A program made the translations under genes and the position numbers. Under the pieces are notes generated by a model. That model ran no database searches, had not been told where the DNA came from, and worked only from the letters and a program-made list of their open reading frames with translations. Positions 55,523-64,000 of a stretch of 64,000 bases of DNA are shown one piece after another (position 1 is the stretch's first letter; each line of letters opens with the position of its first letter). The DNA comes from Enterococcus villorum (GTDB lineage: Bacteria > Bacillota > Bacilli > Lactobacillales > Enterococcaceae): positions 1 to 64,000 of the forward strand of contig NZ_BJWF01000001.1 of assembly GCF_007990225.1 (NCBI RefSeq), given 5' to 3'.

Positions 55523-55922
55523 ATTAAATAGAATCATTAAAAGTTTTCTGATTGGTGTAGGTTTTGGTAGCTTTTTTTTACTGGGAGTTCAATTAAGCTA
55601 TAGCCAAATTGTAGAAATTTCAAGGAATGAATTTTTAGTCGTTATTTTGGCTAGTGGTCTTATAGGATTGTATTCTTATTTGTTTCATAGTGAGAAAATA
55701 AATTTTTTAGTAGCAGAGATATTTCATTTTATTTTGACTTTAGGAACTGTTTTATCGGTAGCTTATTTGTTTTATCATGTCACTAATTGGAAACATTATT
55801 TAATCATTTTTCTAGTTTTTATTATCATTTACGTACTAACGTGGCTAGTGATTATATTATTTACTAATCATGAAATTGAAAAAGTGAATAAAAAATTAGA
55901 AAAGAATAGAGAAAAAATATAA
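55515..55922 (+). CDS. DUF3021 membrane protein, likely partner of the LytTR regulator
   Basis: A 135-residue protein with four helices (about 8-26, 38-55, 62-84, 92-116) and a charged C-terminal tail. It matches the DUF3021 family, which is commonly encoded next to stand-alone LytTR genes. It overlaps the regulator gene by 8 bp. The proposed role, sequestering or modulating the regulator at the membrane, is inferred from analogous systems. Confidence 0.82.
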   Translation: MTKLNRIIKSFLIGVGFGSFFLLGVQLSYSQIVEISRNEFLVVILASGLIGLYSYLFHSEKINFLVAEIFHFILTLGTVLSVAYLFYHVTNWKHYLIIFLVFIIIYVLTWLVIILFTNHEIEKVNKKLEKNREKI

Positions 55923-56084
55923 ATTAACTTATTTTTACTTAGAAATCTGGAAATTTCTATTTATTCTAACTCGGAAACAAAATCATTCAACCGCTTTTGA
56001 ATAAACTTTATATTGCCTATAGAACAATTGCGCCAAATACTGATAAACATTTTTGCCTTATAAAAATGACAAAAAGCCCATAAA

Positions 56085-56152
56085 AAAACTCTTAAAATTC
56101 ATGTTTTTGCTTGTCTCGTCAAGCAACTAAAACAAAAACTTTTAAGAGTTTA
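56085..56152 (-). terminator. Terminator after the DUF1846 gene
   Basis: A long hairpin: AAACTCTTAAAA (56087-56098) with TTTTAAGAGTTT (56140-56151), plus inner pairing of GTTTTTG with CAAAAAC. A T run follows on the minus strand. Confidence 0.75.
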
Positions 56153-56168
56153 AAAACGAATTGAAAGG

Positions 56169-57671
56169 TTATTGGTAATACAGGTTTTCTGAAGGATAAA
56201 ATGGCGCACTTGTGATATCAATACCTAATTGTTTTAAGGTTTGTTCATCATTTTTATTGACCATGACTGTAGAGTGAGCTTGGGCTCCATCTAGTTCGGC
56301 GAGTTTCTCATAAGCAACTTGTGCAATGGGATTGGTCACTGCACTAATGGATAAAGCAATTAAGACTTCATTGAGACTCAAAGTATCGATTGAAGAATGC
56401 GAGGCAGAGGCCTTCATCCCTTGAATTCTTTCAAGAACTAGTGGTGAAAGCAAAGGAATATTATCTGAAATATGGGCTAAATGTTTCACTGCATTTAAAA
56501 CGACAGCAGCAGAAGCATTCATTAATGAACTTGTGCGACCTGTTATAATGACTTCATCTGGAAGTTCAATGGCGATAACAGCAGAAGGATCATTAGTTGA
56601 ATTTTGGACGGCTTTCGCATAGTTATGCGCAGGCATTACAACTTTGCGATCCTCTGGCTGTAAACCGACTTCTTCCATGATCAATTTCATGCGATTGACT
56701 GCTTCTTCATCAATTAAACCTTTTTTAAAATCGCATTCGGTTTGAAAATATCGACGAATAATTTCTTGTCTTGAAGCTTCTTGAACCACTTCGTCATCAA
56801 TAATACCAAATCCGACTCGATTGACTCCCATATCAGTAGGGGAGAGGTACACTGAATCTTTCCCAGTAATTTTTTCGATGATTCTCTTGATGACTGGGAA
56901 AGTTTCGATATCACGGTTGTAATTCACAGCAACCTTATGGTAAGCATCAAAATGGAAGGAGTCGATCATGTTCACGTCCTTTAAATCGACCGTCGCTGCT
57001 TCATAGGCAATATTTAAGGGATGCTTTAATGGAACGTTCCAAACAGGGAAAGTTTCAAATTTTGAATAGCCCGCTACGTTTCCTTTTTGGCTTTCGTGAT
57101 ATAGTTGGTTTAAACAAGTGGCGAGTTTACCGCTACCAGGACCTGGTGCGGTGACGACCACGATCGGTTTGGTCGTTTCAATATATTCATTTTTACCAAA
57201 ACCTTCGTCAGAAACGATCTTTTTGACGTTTAATGGATAATCTTCAATTTCAGAATGTTTATAGACTTTAATGTTTCTTCTTTCTAACTTGTTCACGAAT
57301 ACTTTCGTCGCTGGCTGTCCATTATAGCGTGTGATAACGACACTATTGACTGATAGTCCATAACCACGTAGTTCATCAATCAAACGTAAAATATCCATAT
57401 CATAAGTGATTCCATAGTCGCCACGGATTTTATTGCGTTCAATATCTCCCGCATAAACACATATCAAGATTTCTGCTTGATCTTTTAATTTTTGGAGGAG
57501 TTTGATTTTTGCATCTTCTTCAAAGCCAGGTAGGACACGTTTGGCATGTTTATCATCGACCAATTTCCCACCAAATTCTAAATATAATTTATCATAGTGA
57601 TTTACTCGTTCAAGAATATATGTTGATTGTTCTTCAATATATTTCTCTGAATCAAATCCAATTTTTTTCAC
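56169..57671 (-). CDS. DUF1846 domain-containing protein
   Basis: A 500-residue cytosolic protein that matches the DUF1846 family over its full length ([16 protein letters not shown] at the start, [45 protein letters not shown]). The GPGSGK segment looks like a nucleotide-binding loop. Structures are known but the physiological role is not established. The start follows GAGGG. It is monocistronic. Confidence 0.9.
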   Translation of the reverse strand: MKKIGFDSEKYIEEQSTYILERVNHYDKLYLEFGGKLVDDKHAKRVLPGFEEDAKIKLLQKLKDQAEILICVYAGDIERNKIRGDYGITYDMDILRLIDELRGYGLSVNSVVITRYNGQPATKVFVNKLERRNIKVYKHSEIEDYPLNVKKIVSDEGFGKNEYIETTKPIVVVTAPGPGSGKLATCLNQLYHESQKGNVAGYSKFETFPVWNVPLKHPLNIAYEAATVDLKDVNMIDSFHFDAYHKVAVNYNRDIETFPVIKRIIEKITGKDSVYLSPTDMGVNRVGFGIIDDEVVQEASRQEIIRRYFQTECDFKKGLIDEEAVNRMKLIMEEVGLQPEDRKVVMPAHNYAKAVQNSTNDPSAVIAIELPDEVIITGRTSSLMNASAAVVLNAVKHLAHISDNIPLLSPLVLERIQGMKASASHSSIDTLSLNEVLIALSISAVTNPIAQVAYEKLAELDGAQAHSTVMVNKNDEQTLKQLGIDITSAPFYPSENLYYQ

Positions 57672-57756
57672 TAAATTCCCTCCTGTATTTTTAGAAACAT
57701 ATCTCGTTTTTTATAATTTTTAATAAACGAGATTCAAGTAGCAACTCCTCAACAAT

Positions 57757-57980
57757 AAGCCCTGATTTTCAAAAATATGAAAAACTATTTTAGAAAATCA
57801 TTTTTTATTTGCTCGGAGCTGACCGCTACTTTCATGTCCTTACCCACGGTGTTCAAAGCATTGCTTCTACGGAATTAAGCCCAAAAATGCAAAAATATGA
57901 AAAGCTATTTTCGCATTTTCGTTCTTAATTCTTGAAGCAGACCATGCTTTTCACAACCTTTTCTACTCAAGCATTTTTTC
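57757..57980. repeat. Imperfect tandem repeat, unit about 120 bp
   Basis: AAAAATATGAAAAACTATTTT at 57771 recurs at 57891 as AAAAATATGAAAAGCTATTTT, exactly 120 bp on. Neighbouring segments (TAAGCCC before; GCTGACCGCT versus GCAGACCATGCT after) also align loosely. The gap 57672-58103 contains no standard gene. Each unit has a very short minus-strand frame, ending in AAAATAG. Confidence 0.55.
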
Positions 57981-58103
57981 ATTTTTTTAACATTTCGTCA
58001 ACTGAGAAGGGATATCCTTGTTAAAACAACAAATAAAATCAAAAAACTGGCTTGTCTCGTGGTAAATTCATTGGTATGATAGGATGGATAAGGAAGGTGT
58101 CAC

Positions 58104-58295
58104 ATGAAAAAAAGACAAAAAAAGAAAAATGCATATAAACAGTATATTCGTTCAATTTTTACCGGTTATGAAAAAATGTTAGAAAATACTGATTTAGAAG
58201 AAATGAAGTTTTCTTACTTAAATGAAGAAACGCTTTTAACACGTGATGAGAATCAACGCATCCACTTCACAACTAGAGATCTGCCTAATAAATAA
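58104..58295 (+). CDS. Small hypothetical protein
   Basis: A 63-residue, highly charged protein with a Lys-rich N-terminus (MKKRQKKKNAYKQYIRS) and an acidic middle. It has a good ribosome site (GGAAGGTG) and its own terminator, so it is likely real. No family is recognised. Confidence 0.65.
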   Translation: MKKRQKKKNAYKQYIRSIFTGYEKMLENTDLEEMKFSYLNEETLLTRDENQRIHFTTRDLPNK

Positions 58296-58310
58296 ACATT
58301 TACTTAGTGC

Positions 58311-58348
58311 AAAAGAGTGGGAAAAGCAAACTCCCGCTCTTTTTTTTC
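58311..58348 (+). terminator. Terminator after the small hypothetical gene
   Basis: AAAGAGTGGGA and TCCCGCTCTTT pair (one G-T) and are followed by a T run. Confidence 0.88.
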
Positions 58349-58571
58349 ACCAATCGTAACCAAAATTTTTGTGCAAAAACTAGACGGGTAAATAACTGAT
58401 TTTGATTATTGCATAAAAAAGAATTGATTTATTTCTACATAGTAAAAGAAGTCCGTTTCAACATTTTTTTCTATAAAATGGTACTATTAAATTATCAATA
58501 TAATATCAAGTGTACCGATTCTATTCGTTGCATAAATGCAATGAATAGAAGAACGTGAGGAGGTAAGAATC

Positions 58572-59459
58572 ATGAAAGAGATTGCGAACGAAACAAAGCA
58601 AGAAATGGAACATGAAAATGAGGAAAGCTCATCTTTTTATGATATTAAGGAGAAAGCCAGTACAAATTTATCTCAATTATTAGATGATTTGCAAGCTTTT
58701 GAAAAGGCTGTACGTGAAGAAAACATTCCAGAAATTTATCAATTATACAATGGACGTTTAAATGATGAATTAAAAAAGAGTTCTAATGAAAACCACGAGA
58801 TTGATCAACTGTTAATGCGAAAAATCCACGATCGATTTATTCAGGAATTTCCATTTATGGAGTTAACTGAGACAGTTTCTCCTACTATGAGTTACTATAA
58901 GATTGGTACGTATTATCACGAAAGACCAACAATTGGTATTGATGCAAGTCTACCTGAAATATTTGTCTTGCCACAAATTGATGAAGAATGGGCGAAATAC
59001 ACTCAACAACAACCAGATGATTACAGCAAACAAATTAATCAACTAGAGGCAAAAGTGATTACGGCAAAAGAAGAGATTGAACGAATTGATGAAAATCTAA
59101 AAGAGATCACTCTTCAAATTACCAAACTAGATGATACAAAAGGCTTCTTAAATCGAAAAAAAGTGGATGAAGAAATCCAAGAACTAGAAAAGCAAAAACA
59201 AAATCTTACGAATGAAAAATTAGGCTGGCTTCCTTATATTGAAGCGCCAGAAAAGATTCAAGAACAAAAAGAAGCATTGATGAAAGAAGAAAAAGCCAAA
59301 CAGCTACGTATAGCGATTGTTGAAAAAGAGCAACGCCAAATCAAACGCTACTTTGGTGGAATAGAAGGATTTAGTCAAGCGATCCATAATTTTCTAATGA
59401 ATTATTTAGGTAGTGAAAATCCAGATAGTCCTTTTTTAGAAGGAGGTGCTGAGAAATGA
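58572..59459 (+). CDS. Hypothetical coiled-coil protein, first of a pair
   Basis: A 295-residue soluble protein with no signal peptide. The first 150 residues form an acidic mixed domain; about 150-250 is a long heptad-rich coiled coil (LEAKVITAKEEIERIDENLK and following). I do not recognise the family. GAGGAGG lies before the ATG. The stop overlaps the next gene by 4 bp (ATGA), so the two products probably form a complex. Confidence 0.75.
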   Translation: MKEIANETKQEMEHENEESSSFYDIKEKASTNLSQLLDDLQAFEKAVREENIPEIYQLYNGRLNDELKKSSNENHEIDQLLMRKIHDRFIQEFPFMELTETVSPTMSYYKIGTYYHERPTIGIDASLPEIFVLPQIDEEWAKYTQQQPDDYSKQINQLEAKVITAKEEIERIDENLKEITLQITKLDDTKGFLNRKKVDEEIQELEKQKQNLTNEKLGWLPYIEAPEKIQEQKEALMKEEKAKQLRIAIVEKEQRQIKRYFGGIEGFSQAIHNFLMNYLGSENPDSPFLEGGAEK

Positions 59460-60514
59460 ATGAATTTGATGAACAAGAAAAAAGAGAAGAGTTAAATACG
59501 TTGTCAGAAGAAAACGAGACAACCCAAGAGGAAATAAAAGAAGCTTCATCAAAAAGCCACCTATCAGATGAAGAATCATTAATAGAAGAAACCGAACCAT
59601 TTATGACGGAAGAAAATGATGAAATTCAGCTAGATCAAAAGCATGGATTAAACGAAAATCAAGTATATCTTGAAACCAAAGATAAAGACCACCAAGACAT
59701 TGTTCTTTTGATTGAAACAGCTGAAGCGGAATTAGCAGATTTAAGACTACGTAAATACTTGATTGAATCTGATTTTTCCGAATTATTGGATTCATTTGAG
59801 CGTTATATAACCAAAGGAGAGACGATTTCTCCTATTGGTAAAACCAGTTTAATTGAATATCTTACTTATGAACTTTTAAAACCTTTAAATGATATTGGAC
59901 TAACGATGTCTTCGAGTACTTATGATACTTGGGAAACCAGACATTTTTCAATCAACTATTTTTTAAATGAACAAAATAAATTGATTTTTTCATTTGTACT
60001 TCCAACGATCAATCAGCGTTATCAAGTGGAATCCATTCATCTTTTAGAAGTCTCCCCTGAAACAATGGAAATAACGGTTCAAGATGATCGAGTATTGTCA
60101 TTGATTCGTTATTGGTCGGTTGAACGTGTATTTTCTGCTGGACAAATTACGATTTTTAATCATAAACTTAATCAAATTTTAGCCCATGCTCGGAAGCTAG
60201 GTTTCTTTATCAATCAAACATTACTTGATAATACAAAACCACTTCATTTAAACCTTCAAAGTGAATATGAACTAACGAGTCAAGTGCTGGATGATATCTT
60301 TATTGTGACAATGAAAAATTCACAATATGACTTTGAGAAAAGTGGAAAGGATCACTATAAAGTGTTGCTTGATAAAGGGCAGTCATTGGCTATCACAAGA
60401 AATGAGCATAATCAAACCATTTTAGAAATCTCGTCTGGAGAATACCATCGCTCAGTTATTGATTTCTTTATTAATTATGAATTTCTAGTTCCTTTAATGG
60501 TACGAAAGACTTAA
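59456..60514 (+). CDS. Hypothetical protein, second of a pair
   Basis: A 352-residue soluble protein. The first 90 residues are very acidic and probably disordered; the rest looks globular, mixed alpha/beta (LIEYLTYELLKPLNDIGL onward), without recognisable catalytic motifs. It is translationally coupled to the coiled-coil gene. Function unknown. Confidence 0.75.
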   Translation: MNEFDEQEKREELNTLSEENETTQEEIKEASSKSHLSDEESLIEETEPFMTEENDEIQLDQKHGLNENQVYLETKDKDHQDIVLLIETAEAELADLRLRKYLIESDFSELLDSFERYITKGETISPIGKTSLIEYLTYELLKPLNDIGLTMSSSTYDTWETRHFSINYFLNEQNKLIFSFVLPTINQRYQVESIHLLEVSPETMEITVQDDRVLSLIRYWSVERVFSAGQITIFNHKLNQILAHARKLGFFINQTLLDNTKPLHLNLQSEYELTSQVLDDIFIVTMKNSQYDFEKSGKDHYKVLLDKGQSLAITRNEHNQTILEISSGEYHRSVIDFFINYEFLVPLMVRKT

Positions 60515-60527
60515 ATTTGAATGAAAA

Positions 60528-60566
60528 ACGTGTGACAGTCAAATCAGCGATTGTCGCATGTTTTTT
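60528..60566 (+). terminator. Terminator after the hypothetical pair
   Basis: ACGTGTGACA and TGTCGCATGT pair with two mismatches and are followed by a T run. Confidence 0.65.
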
Positions 60567-60800
60567 GTGTTCCTTTTATGCTTACTTTGAATCTTTGCAG
60601 CATGAATTGGAAAATTGTGAGAAGGAATAAGAGAAATAAACAAAAACTTTTAAAAGACTTAATAAAGAAGAAGCCAAGCAATTCACTACTAAAAATAATC
60701 TAACGCATTCAATAAAGAGCAAGGAAACAGTTTTTTCAAAGTCATTCATTTGCTTTAAAAAAATGGATGAGAGGCCATAAAGTGAAAGAGGGAATAAAAA

Positions 60801-61670
60801 ATGGAAAATTTTAAAAAAAGTGGCATGTTCTCTGTGATTGCGGCTTTAGGTGCAATCATCTTAGTCGCTATTAGTAAATTTGTCGGTTATGCAATCAGCG
60901 GAAGTGCAGCAATGCTTAATGAAAGTATTCATAGTATCGTTGATTGTAGCAACCAAATACTCTTGCTTTTTGGAGATAAACGGGCAAATAGAGGGCAAAG
61001 TGAACTCCATCAGTTTGGGGAGGGAAGAGCTAAATATTTCTTTAGTACGATTGTCGCAACGATGCTCTTTTTTGGTGGGGGAGCATTAGGTGTCATGGAA
61101 GCTTTTGAAAAATTGACTCATCCTTCTCATGAAGTAGAAAATTCGTTGATTGTCATCATTATTTTGCTCTTTGGTTTAGTTATTGAAGGAAGTTCGTTGC
61201 GTATTGCGATGAAAGAAATTCGTGAATTAAACACAGAAAAACTATCAATCATGAAATTTTTAAGAGAAAGTCGTCACAGTGAGATTCTCATTATTTTTAC
61301 TGAGGATTTTTGTGCAGTCATTGGTCTTTTATTGGCTTTAGTTGGTACCATTTTGACAAAAATTACAGGGATTGCTGCATTTGATGCGATCAGTGGGTTA
61401 TTGATTGGACTTCTTTTAATGGGAGCAGCGATTTTCTTAGCTAAGGAATTTTATAGTTTGATCGTTGGCGAAAGTGTCACTACAAGTGATTTGAACAAAA
61501 TAAAAAAAGCCTTTGATCGTCCTGAAGTCTCTCGTTTAATCGACGTTAAAACAGTTCATTTAGGACCTACAGAAATTCTAGTTGCAGCTAAAATTGATAT
61601 TTTTGATCAGAAAGAAAATGAATCGTATACTCTTATCAATCATATCGAACAAAAATATCAGCGAAAATAA
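60801..61670 (+). CDS. Cation diffusion facilitator (CDF) transporter
   Basis: A 289-residue CDF protein with six helices. The metal sites are suggested by NESIHSIVDCSNQ in helix 2 and TEDFCAVIGL in helix 5; a small C-terminal cytoplasmic domain (about 225-289) follows. CDF proteins export Zn2+, Mn2+ or Co2+/Fe2+ in exchange for protons; specificity cannot be fixed here. The gene is monocistronic. Confidence 0.88.
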   Translation: MENFKKSGMFSVIAALGAIILVAISKFVGYAISGSAAMLNESIHSIVDCSNQILLLFGDKRANRGQSELHQFGEGRAKYFFSTIVATMLFFGGGALGVMEAFEKLTHPSHEVENSLIVIIILLFGLVIEGSSLRIAMKEIRELNTEKLSIMKFLRESRHSEILIIFTEDFCAVIGLLLALVGTILTKITGIAAFDAISGLLIGLLLMGAAIFLAKEFYSLIVGESVTTSDLNKIKKAFDRPEVSRLIDVKTVHLGPTEILVAAKIDIFDQKENESYTLINHIEQKYQRK

Positions 61671-61846
61671 GAACAAAAACTCCCATTTTTTAGATAAAAA
61701 TAGAGAAATTTCGTTCTAAAATTTCAAATATAACGCTTAAAATTAGAAAAAAATAATATTGTTTTTTAATAAAACGGCTACAATTTCGTTTTTTTATGTT
61801 ACAATGAGTCCGCTGTTTATTTGTTGTAATTGAAGGAGACATTTTG

Positions 61847-62635
61847 ATGAATAAAAAGAAAAGTGCGCCTTGGCTTCAAGCACTGCACGCAGTAATGCCA
61901 CTTTGCTTGAGTTATATCCCAGTTGGATTGGCTTGTGGTGTATTATTGCAAAAAGTTGGATTTAATCCAATTTTAGCAGGTTTATTGTCCATTTTAGTTT
62001 TTTCGGGTGGAGCGCAATTTTTAGTTGCTTCGATGCTAACCACACAAGCATCTTTTGCAACCACACTTTTGATGGTATTTTTCTTAGAATTACGCTATAC
62101 ATTGTTAGGTTCAAGTCTTTCAGGTTTTATGAAGAAAGAAAAGCGATTTTTCTTAGCGATATTTTCGCAATCTTTAAATGATGAAAATTACGCCGTTAAT
62201 TATTTAAAATATTCAACTGATCCTACATGGAATAAGCGAAAAGCTTTATATGTGAATTGGTTTTCGATGGCTTCTTGGACAGTTAGTAATATGATCGGGA
62301 ACATCTTTGGATCAGTGATCCACGTAGATGCTGATCTTGTTCACTTTGCACTGACTGCCATGTTTATTTTTATGTTTGTCATGCAAATGAAGAATGTTTT
62401 ACTGATTTTTACAGGAATTTTTTCTGGAGCATTAGGGGTAGTGTTCATGGTTTTATTCCAAAATACACTGGGGTTGATCGCAGCTACAGTGATCGCTTCA
62501 TTGGCAGGTTTCGCCTTAGAAAAAGCCTTCAAAAAAGAGAAAGCAAAAAAACTGAAACGCCTAAAAAATCGTGGCAAACATGTCAACGAACCATTATTCA
62601 ACTTCCCAGAACAGGAGAGCCAACAAAATGACTAA
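61847..62635 (+). CDS. azlC: AzlC family branched-chain amino acid exporter subunit
   Basis: A 262-residue membrane protein of the AzlC family (PVGLACGVLLQKVGFNP, FSGGAQFLVASMLTT, ELRYTLLGSSLSGFM), with a charged C-terminal tail. It forms an exporter with AzlD, encoded by the overlapping next gene. ATG 61847 has GAAGGAG 8 nt upstream; the TTG just before it is less likely. Confidence 0.9.
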   Translation: MNKKKSAPWLQALHAVMPLCLSYIPVGLACGVLLQKVGFNPILAGLLSILVFSGGAQFLVASMLTTQASFATTLLMVFFLELRYTLLGSSLSGFMKKEKRFFLAIFSQSLNDENYAVNYLKYSTDPTWNKRKALYVNWFSMASWTVSNMIGNIFGSVIHVDADLVHFALTAMFIFMFVMQMKNVLLIFTGIFSGALGVVFMVLFQNTLGLIAATVIASLAGFALEKAFKKEKAKKLKRLKNRGKHVNEPLFNFPEQESQQND

Positions 62636-62945
62636 AACTTATTTATTGCTTTTAGTACTTAGTTTGTTTGTCGTAGCTTACGTACCAAGATTATTCCCAA
62701 TGCTGTATTTCACTCATCGAAAAGTACCTTCATGGTTTAGTGAATGGATGAAATACGTGCCGGTTGCTTTATTTGCGGCATTGGCTTTTAAAGATGTGTT
62801 TATTACTCATGAGCAGCTAGACATTGCCTGGAACGCCAAAATTTTAGCAATGATACTCGTTGCGCTAGTTGCTTATAAATCGCGTTCCATGGCATTGTCT
62901 GTTATTACAGGACTTGCTTCTGTTTTTTTACTGTCTATGCTCTAA
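62628..62945 (+). CDS. azlD: AzlD family branched-chain amino acid exporter subunit
   Basis: A 105-residue protein with three or four helices (YVPRLFPMLYF, MKYVPVALFAALAFKDVF), typical of AzlD. ATG 62628 has AGGAG upstream and overlaps the azlC end by 8 bp. Longer upstream starts read through azlC in another frame and are rejected. Confidence 0.9.
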   Translation: MTKTYLLLLVLSLFVVAYVPRLFPMLYFTHRKVPSWFSEWMKYVPVALFAALAFKDVFITHEQLDIAWNAKILAMILVALVAYKSRSMALSVITGLASVFLLSML

Positions 62946-62949
62946 AATT

Positions 62950-62986
62950 TGGCCTTCTCTCTTCAATAGAGAGCGGCTTTTTTTAT
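62950..62986 (+). terminator. Terminator of azlCD
   Basis: A hairpin with GGCC-CTCTC and GAGAG-GGC-like arms is followed by seven Ts. Confidence 0.8.
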
Positions 62987-63082
62987 GTATTTTTAAAATT
63001 TGATAGAAGTTTTGTCCTTCTTTATTTTTTTGCTATAATGAGAAAGTATTGATTTTACTAAAGGATAGTTGAGGAAGATTTA

Positions 63083-64000
63083 ATGAATAAAAAATTGATG
63101 CAAGGAACGTTTTGGTTAACTTTTGCCAATTTACTTTGTAAAGTATTAGGAGTTATTTACTTGATCCCATGGTTAAGCATGATGGGGAATAATCAAGAAG
63201 GCATGCTTGCAACAACTTTATATAATGTTGGCTACTTGCCATATGGATTGTTTTTGATGTTAGGAACAGTTGGATTTCCGAATGCGATTGCTAAAAAGGT
63301 CGCAGTAGCAACCGAAGAAAATGACGAAGTTGCTTGCCGAGTCATTTTTCGTAGTACCATTAACATTATGTTCGTCATTGGGATCGTTTCGGCAATATTG
63401 ATGTATCTTTTTGCACCGTTATTAGCGGGGATTAGTCCAATTGCTAATGTGAATAATGGTATTTTAGCGATTCGTAGTTTGTGTCCATCGTTGGTTGCGA
63501 TTCCTGTTTTAAGCGCTATGAGAGGATACTTCCAAGGAAAAAACAATCTGCGTCCTTACGGTACATCATTGATTATCGAACAAGTCGTTCGCGTATTAGT
63601 CATTTTAGCAGGTACTTTTTATTTAAGAGTATTAACAGATGGAACGATTTTACAGGCTGTGTTAATTAGTACAGTGGCTTCATTCTTTGGTGGATTGGCA
63701 GCCATTATCCATATGTACATTGTAGGCTATAAAAATGATTACTTTAAATTACCTGATTTCTTGATTTCTAGTCGCTACTTCCAAAAAGAGAATCGAACGG
63801 CTTCTATATCCATTATCCGTGAAACGTTACCTTTTATCTTTGTTGGCTCAGTTATCACTATCGTACAAATGATTGACCAAGTAACAATGAAACCACTTTT
63901 GCATTTTTTCAGACCAGCAATTACCAATCAGCAATTGGAATTTCTATTCAGTCGTGCTTCTGTCAATCCTAATAAATTGACTTTAATCTTGATTTCGATG
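63083..64000 (+). CDS. Polysaccharide/lipid II flippase-type membrane protein (partial)
   Basis: The frame opens at ATG 63083 (GAGGAAG upstream) and remains open to the window edge, giving 306 residues of a longer protein. It has many hydrophobic helices and the family features of SpoVB/MurJ/Wzx-type MOP flippases: QGTFWLTFANLLCKVLGVIY, SAMRGYFQGKNNLRPYGTS and FIFVGSVITIVQMIDQVT. It likely moves a lipid-linked wall precursor across the membrane. The exact substrate is not determined. Confidence 0.88.
   Translation, partial: MNKKLMQGTFWLTFANLLCKVLGVIYLIPWLSMMGNNQEGMLATTLYNVGYLPYGLFLMLGTVGFPNAIAKKVAVATEENDEVACRVIFRSTINIMFVIGIVSAILMYLFAPLLAGISPIANVNNGILAIRSLCPSLVAIPVLSAMRGYFQGKNNLRPYGTSLIIEQVVRVLVILAGTFYLRVLTDGTILQAVLISTVASFFGGLAAIIHMYIVGYKNDYFKLPDFLISSRYFQKENRTASISIIRETLPFIFVGSVITIVQMIDQVTMKPLLHFFRPAITNQQLEFLFSRASVNPNKLTLILISM

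Overview
This is a low-GC Firmicutes chromosome segment, best placed in Enterococcus and probably in the E. faecium / E. hirae / E. durans / E. mundtii branch. The clearest markers are an ftsW-psr-pbp5 cluster, a NapA-type Na+/H+ antiporter very like that of E. hirae, an amaP-DUF2273-gls24-glsB stress operon, AzlCD and a class 1A dihydroorotate dehydrogenase. The placement is inferred from remembered family sequences; no search was run. No rRNA, tRNA, CRISPR array or prophage was seen. One IS200-type element is present.

Layout: the 3' end of a sortase-anchored protein (2-376); an agr/fsr-like quorum-sensing locus in the unusual order kinase-regulator-AgrB-AgrD, with a 21-bp-phased LytTR-type direct repeat before agrBD (1231-4101) and a small convergent membrane protein; the gls24 stress operon; IS200; a DXS-like transketolase; a YbaK-type deacylase and an ankyrin lipoprotein; an M-box (Mg2+) riboswitch followed by ftsW-psr-pbp5; an MFS exporter, a MarR regulator and napA; ahpCF with a PerR box; a broken Mga-type regulator divergent from a broken LPxTG-type protein; ohrR/ohr with an OhrR box; a YitT protein; menI divergent from menBEFDHC (menF and menH disrupted); a maltodextrin operon (amylase, mdxE, mdxF, mdxG, yvdJ-like) with LacI-type operators and cre sites; cfa; a PepSY lipoprotein; pyrD; an amidase; an uncharacterised nuclease-like/sce7725-like pair; a guanylate kinase-like protein; nupC; an ABC transporter-LytTR-DUF3021 operon with its own 21-bp-phased direct repeat; a DUF1846 protein; a coiled-coil gene pair; a CDF cation transporter; azlCD; and a truncated polysaccharide flippase.

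The most notable points are: (1) a complete agr-type peptide signalling locus with a readable precursor, a predicted five-residue thiolactone ring (CTVAV) and a candidate self-activated promoter; (2) a second, independent LytTR regulatory locus with an analogous operator; (3) an Mg2+-sensing riboswitch in front of a pbp5 operon; and (4) an unusual number of damaged genes (psr, an Mga-like gene, a surface protein, menF, menH), which suggests decay of surface-protein regulation and menaquinone synthesis, or local sequencing errors at the homopolymer sites.
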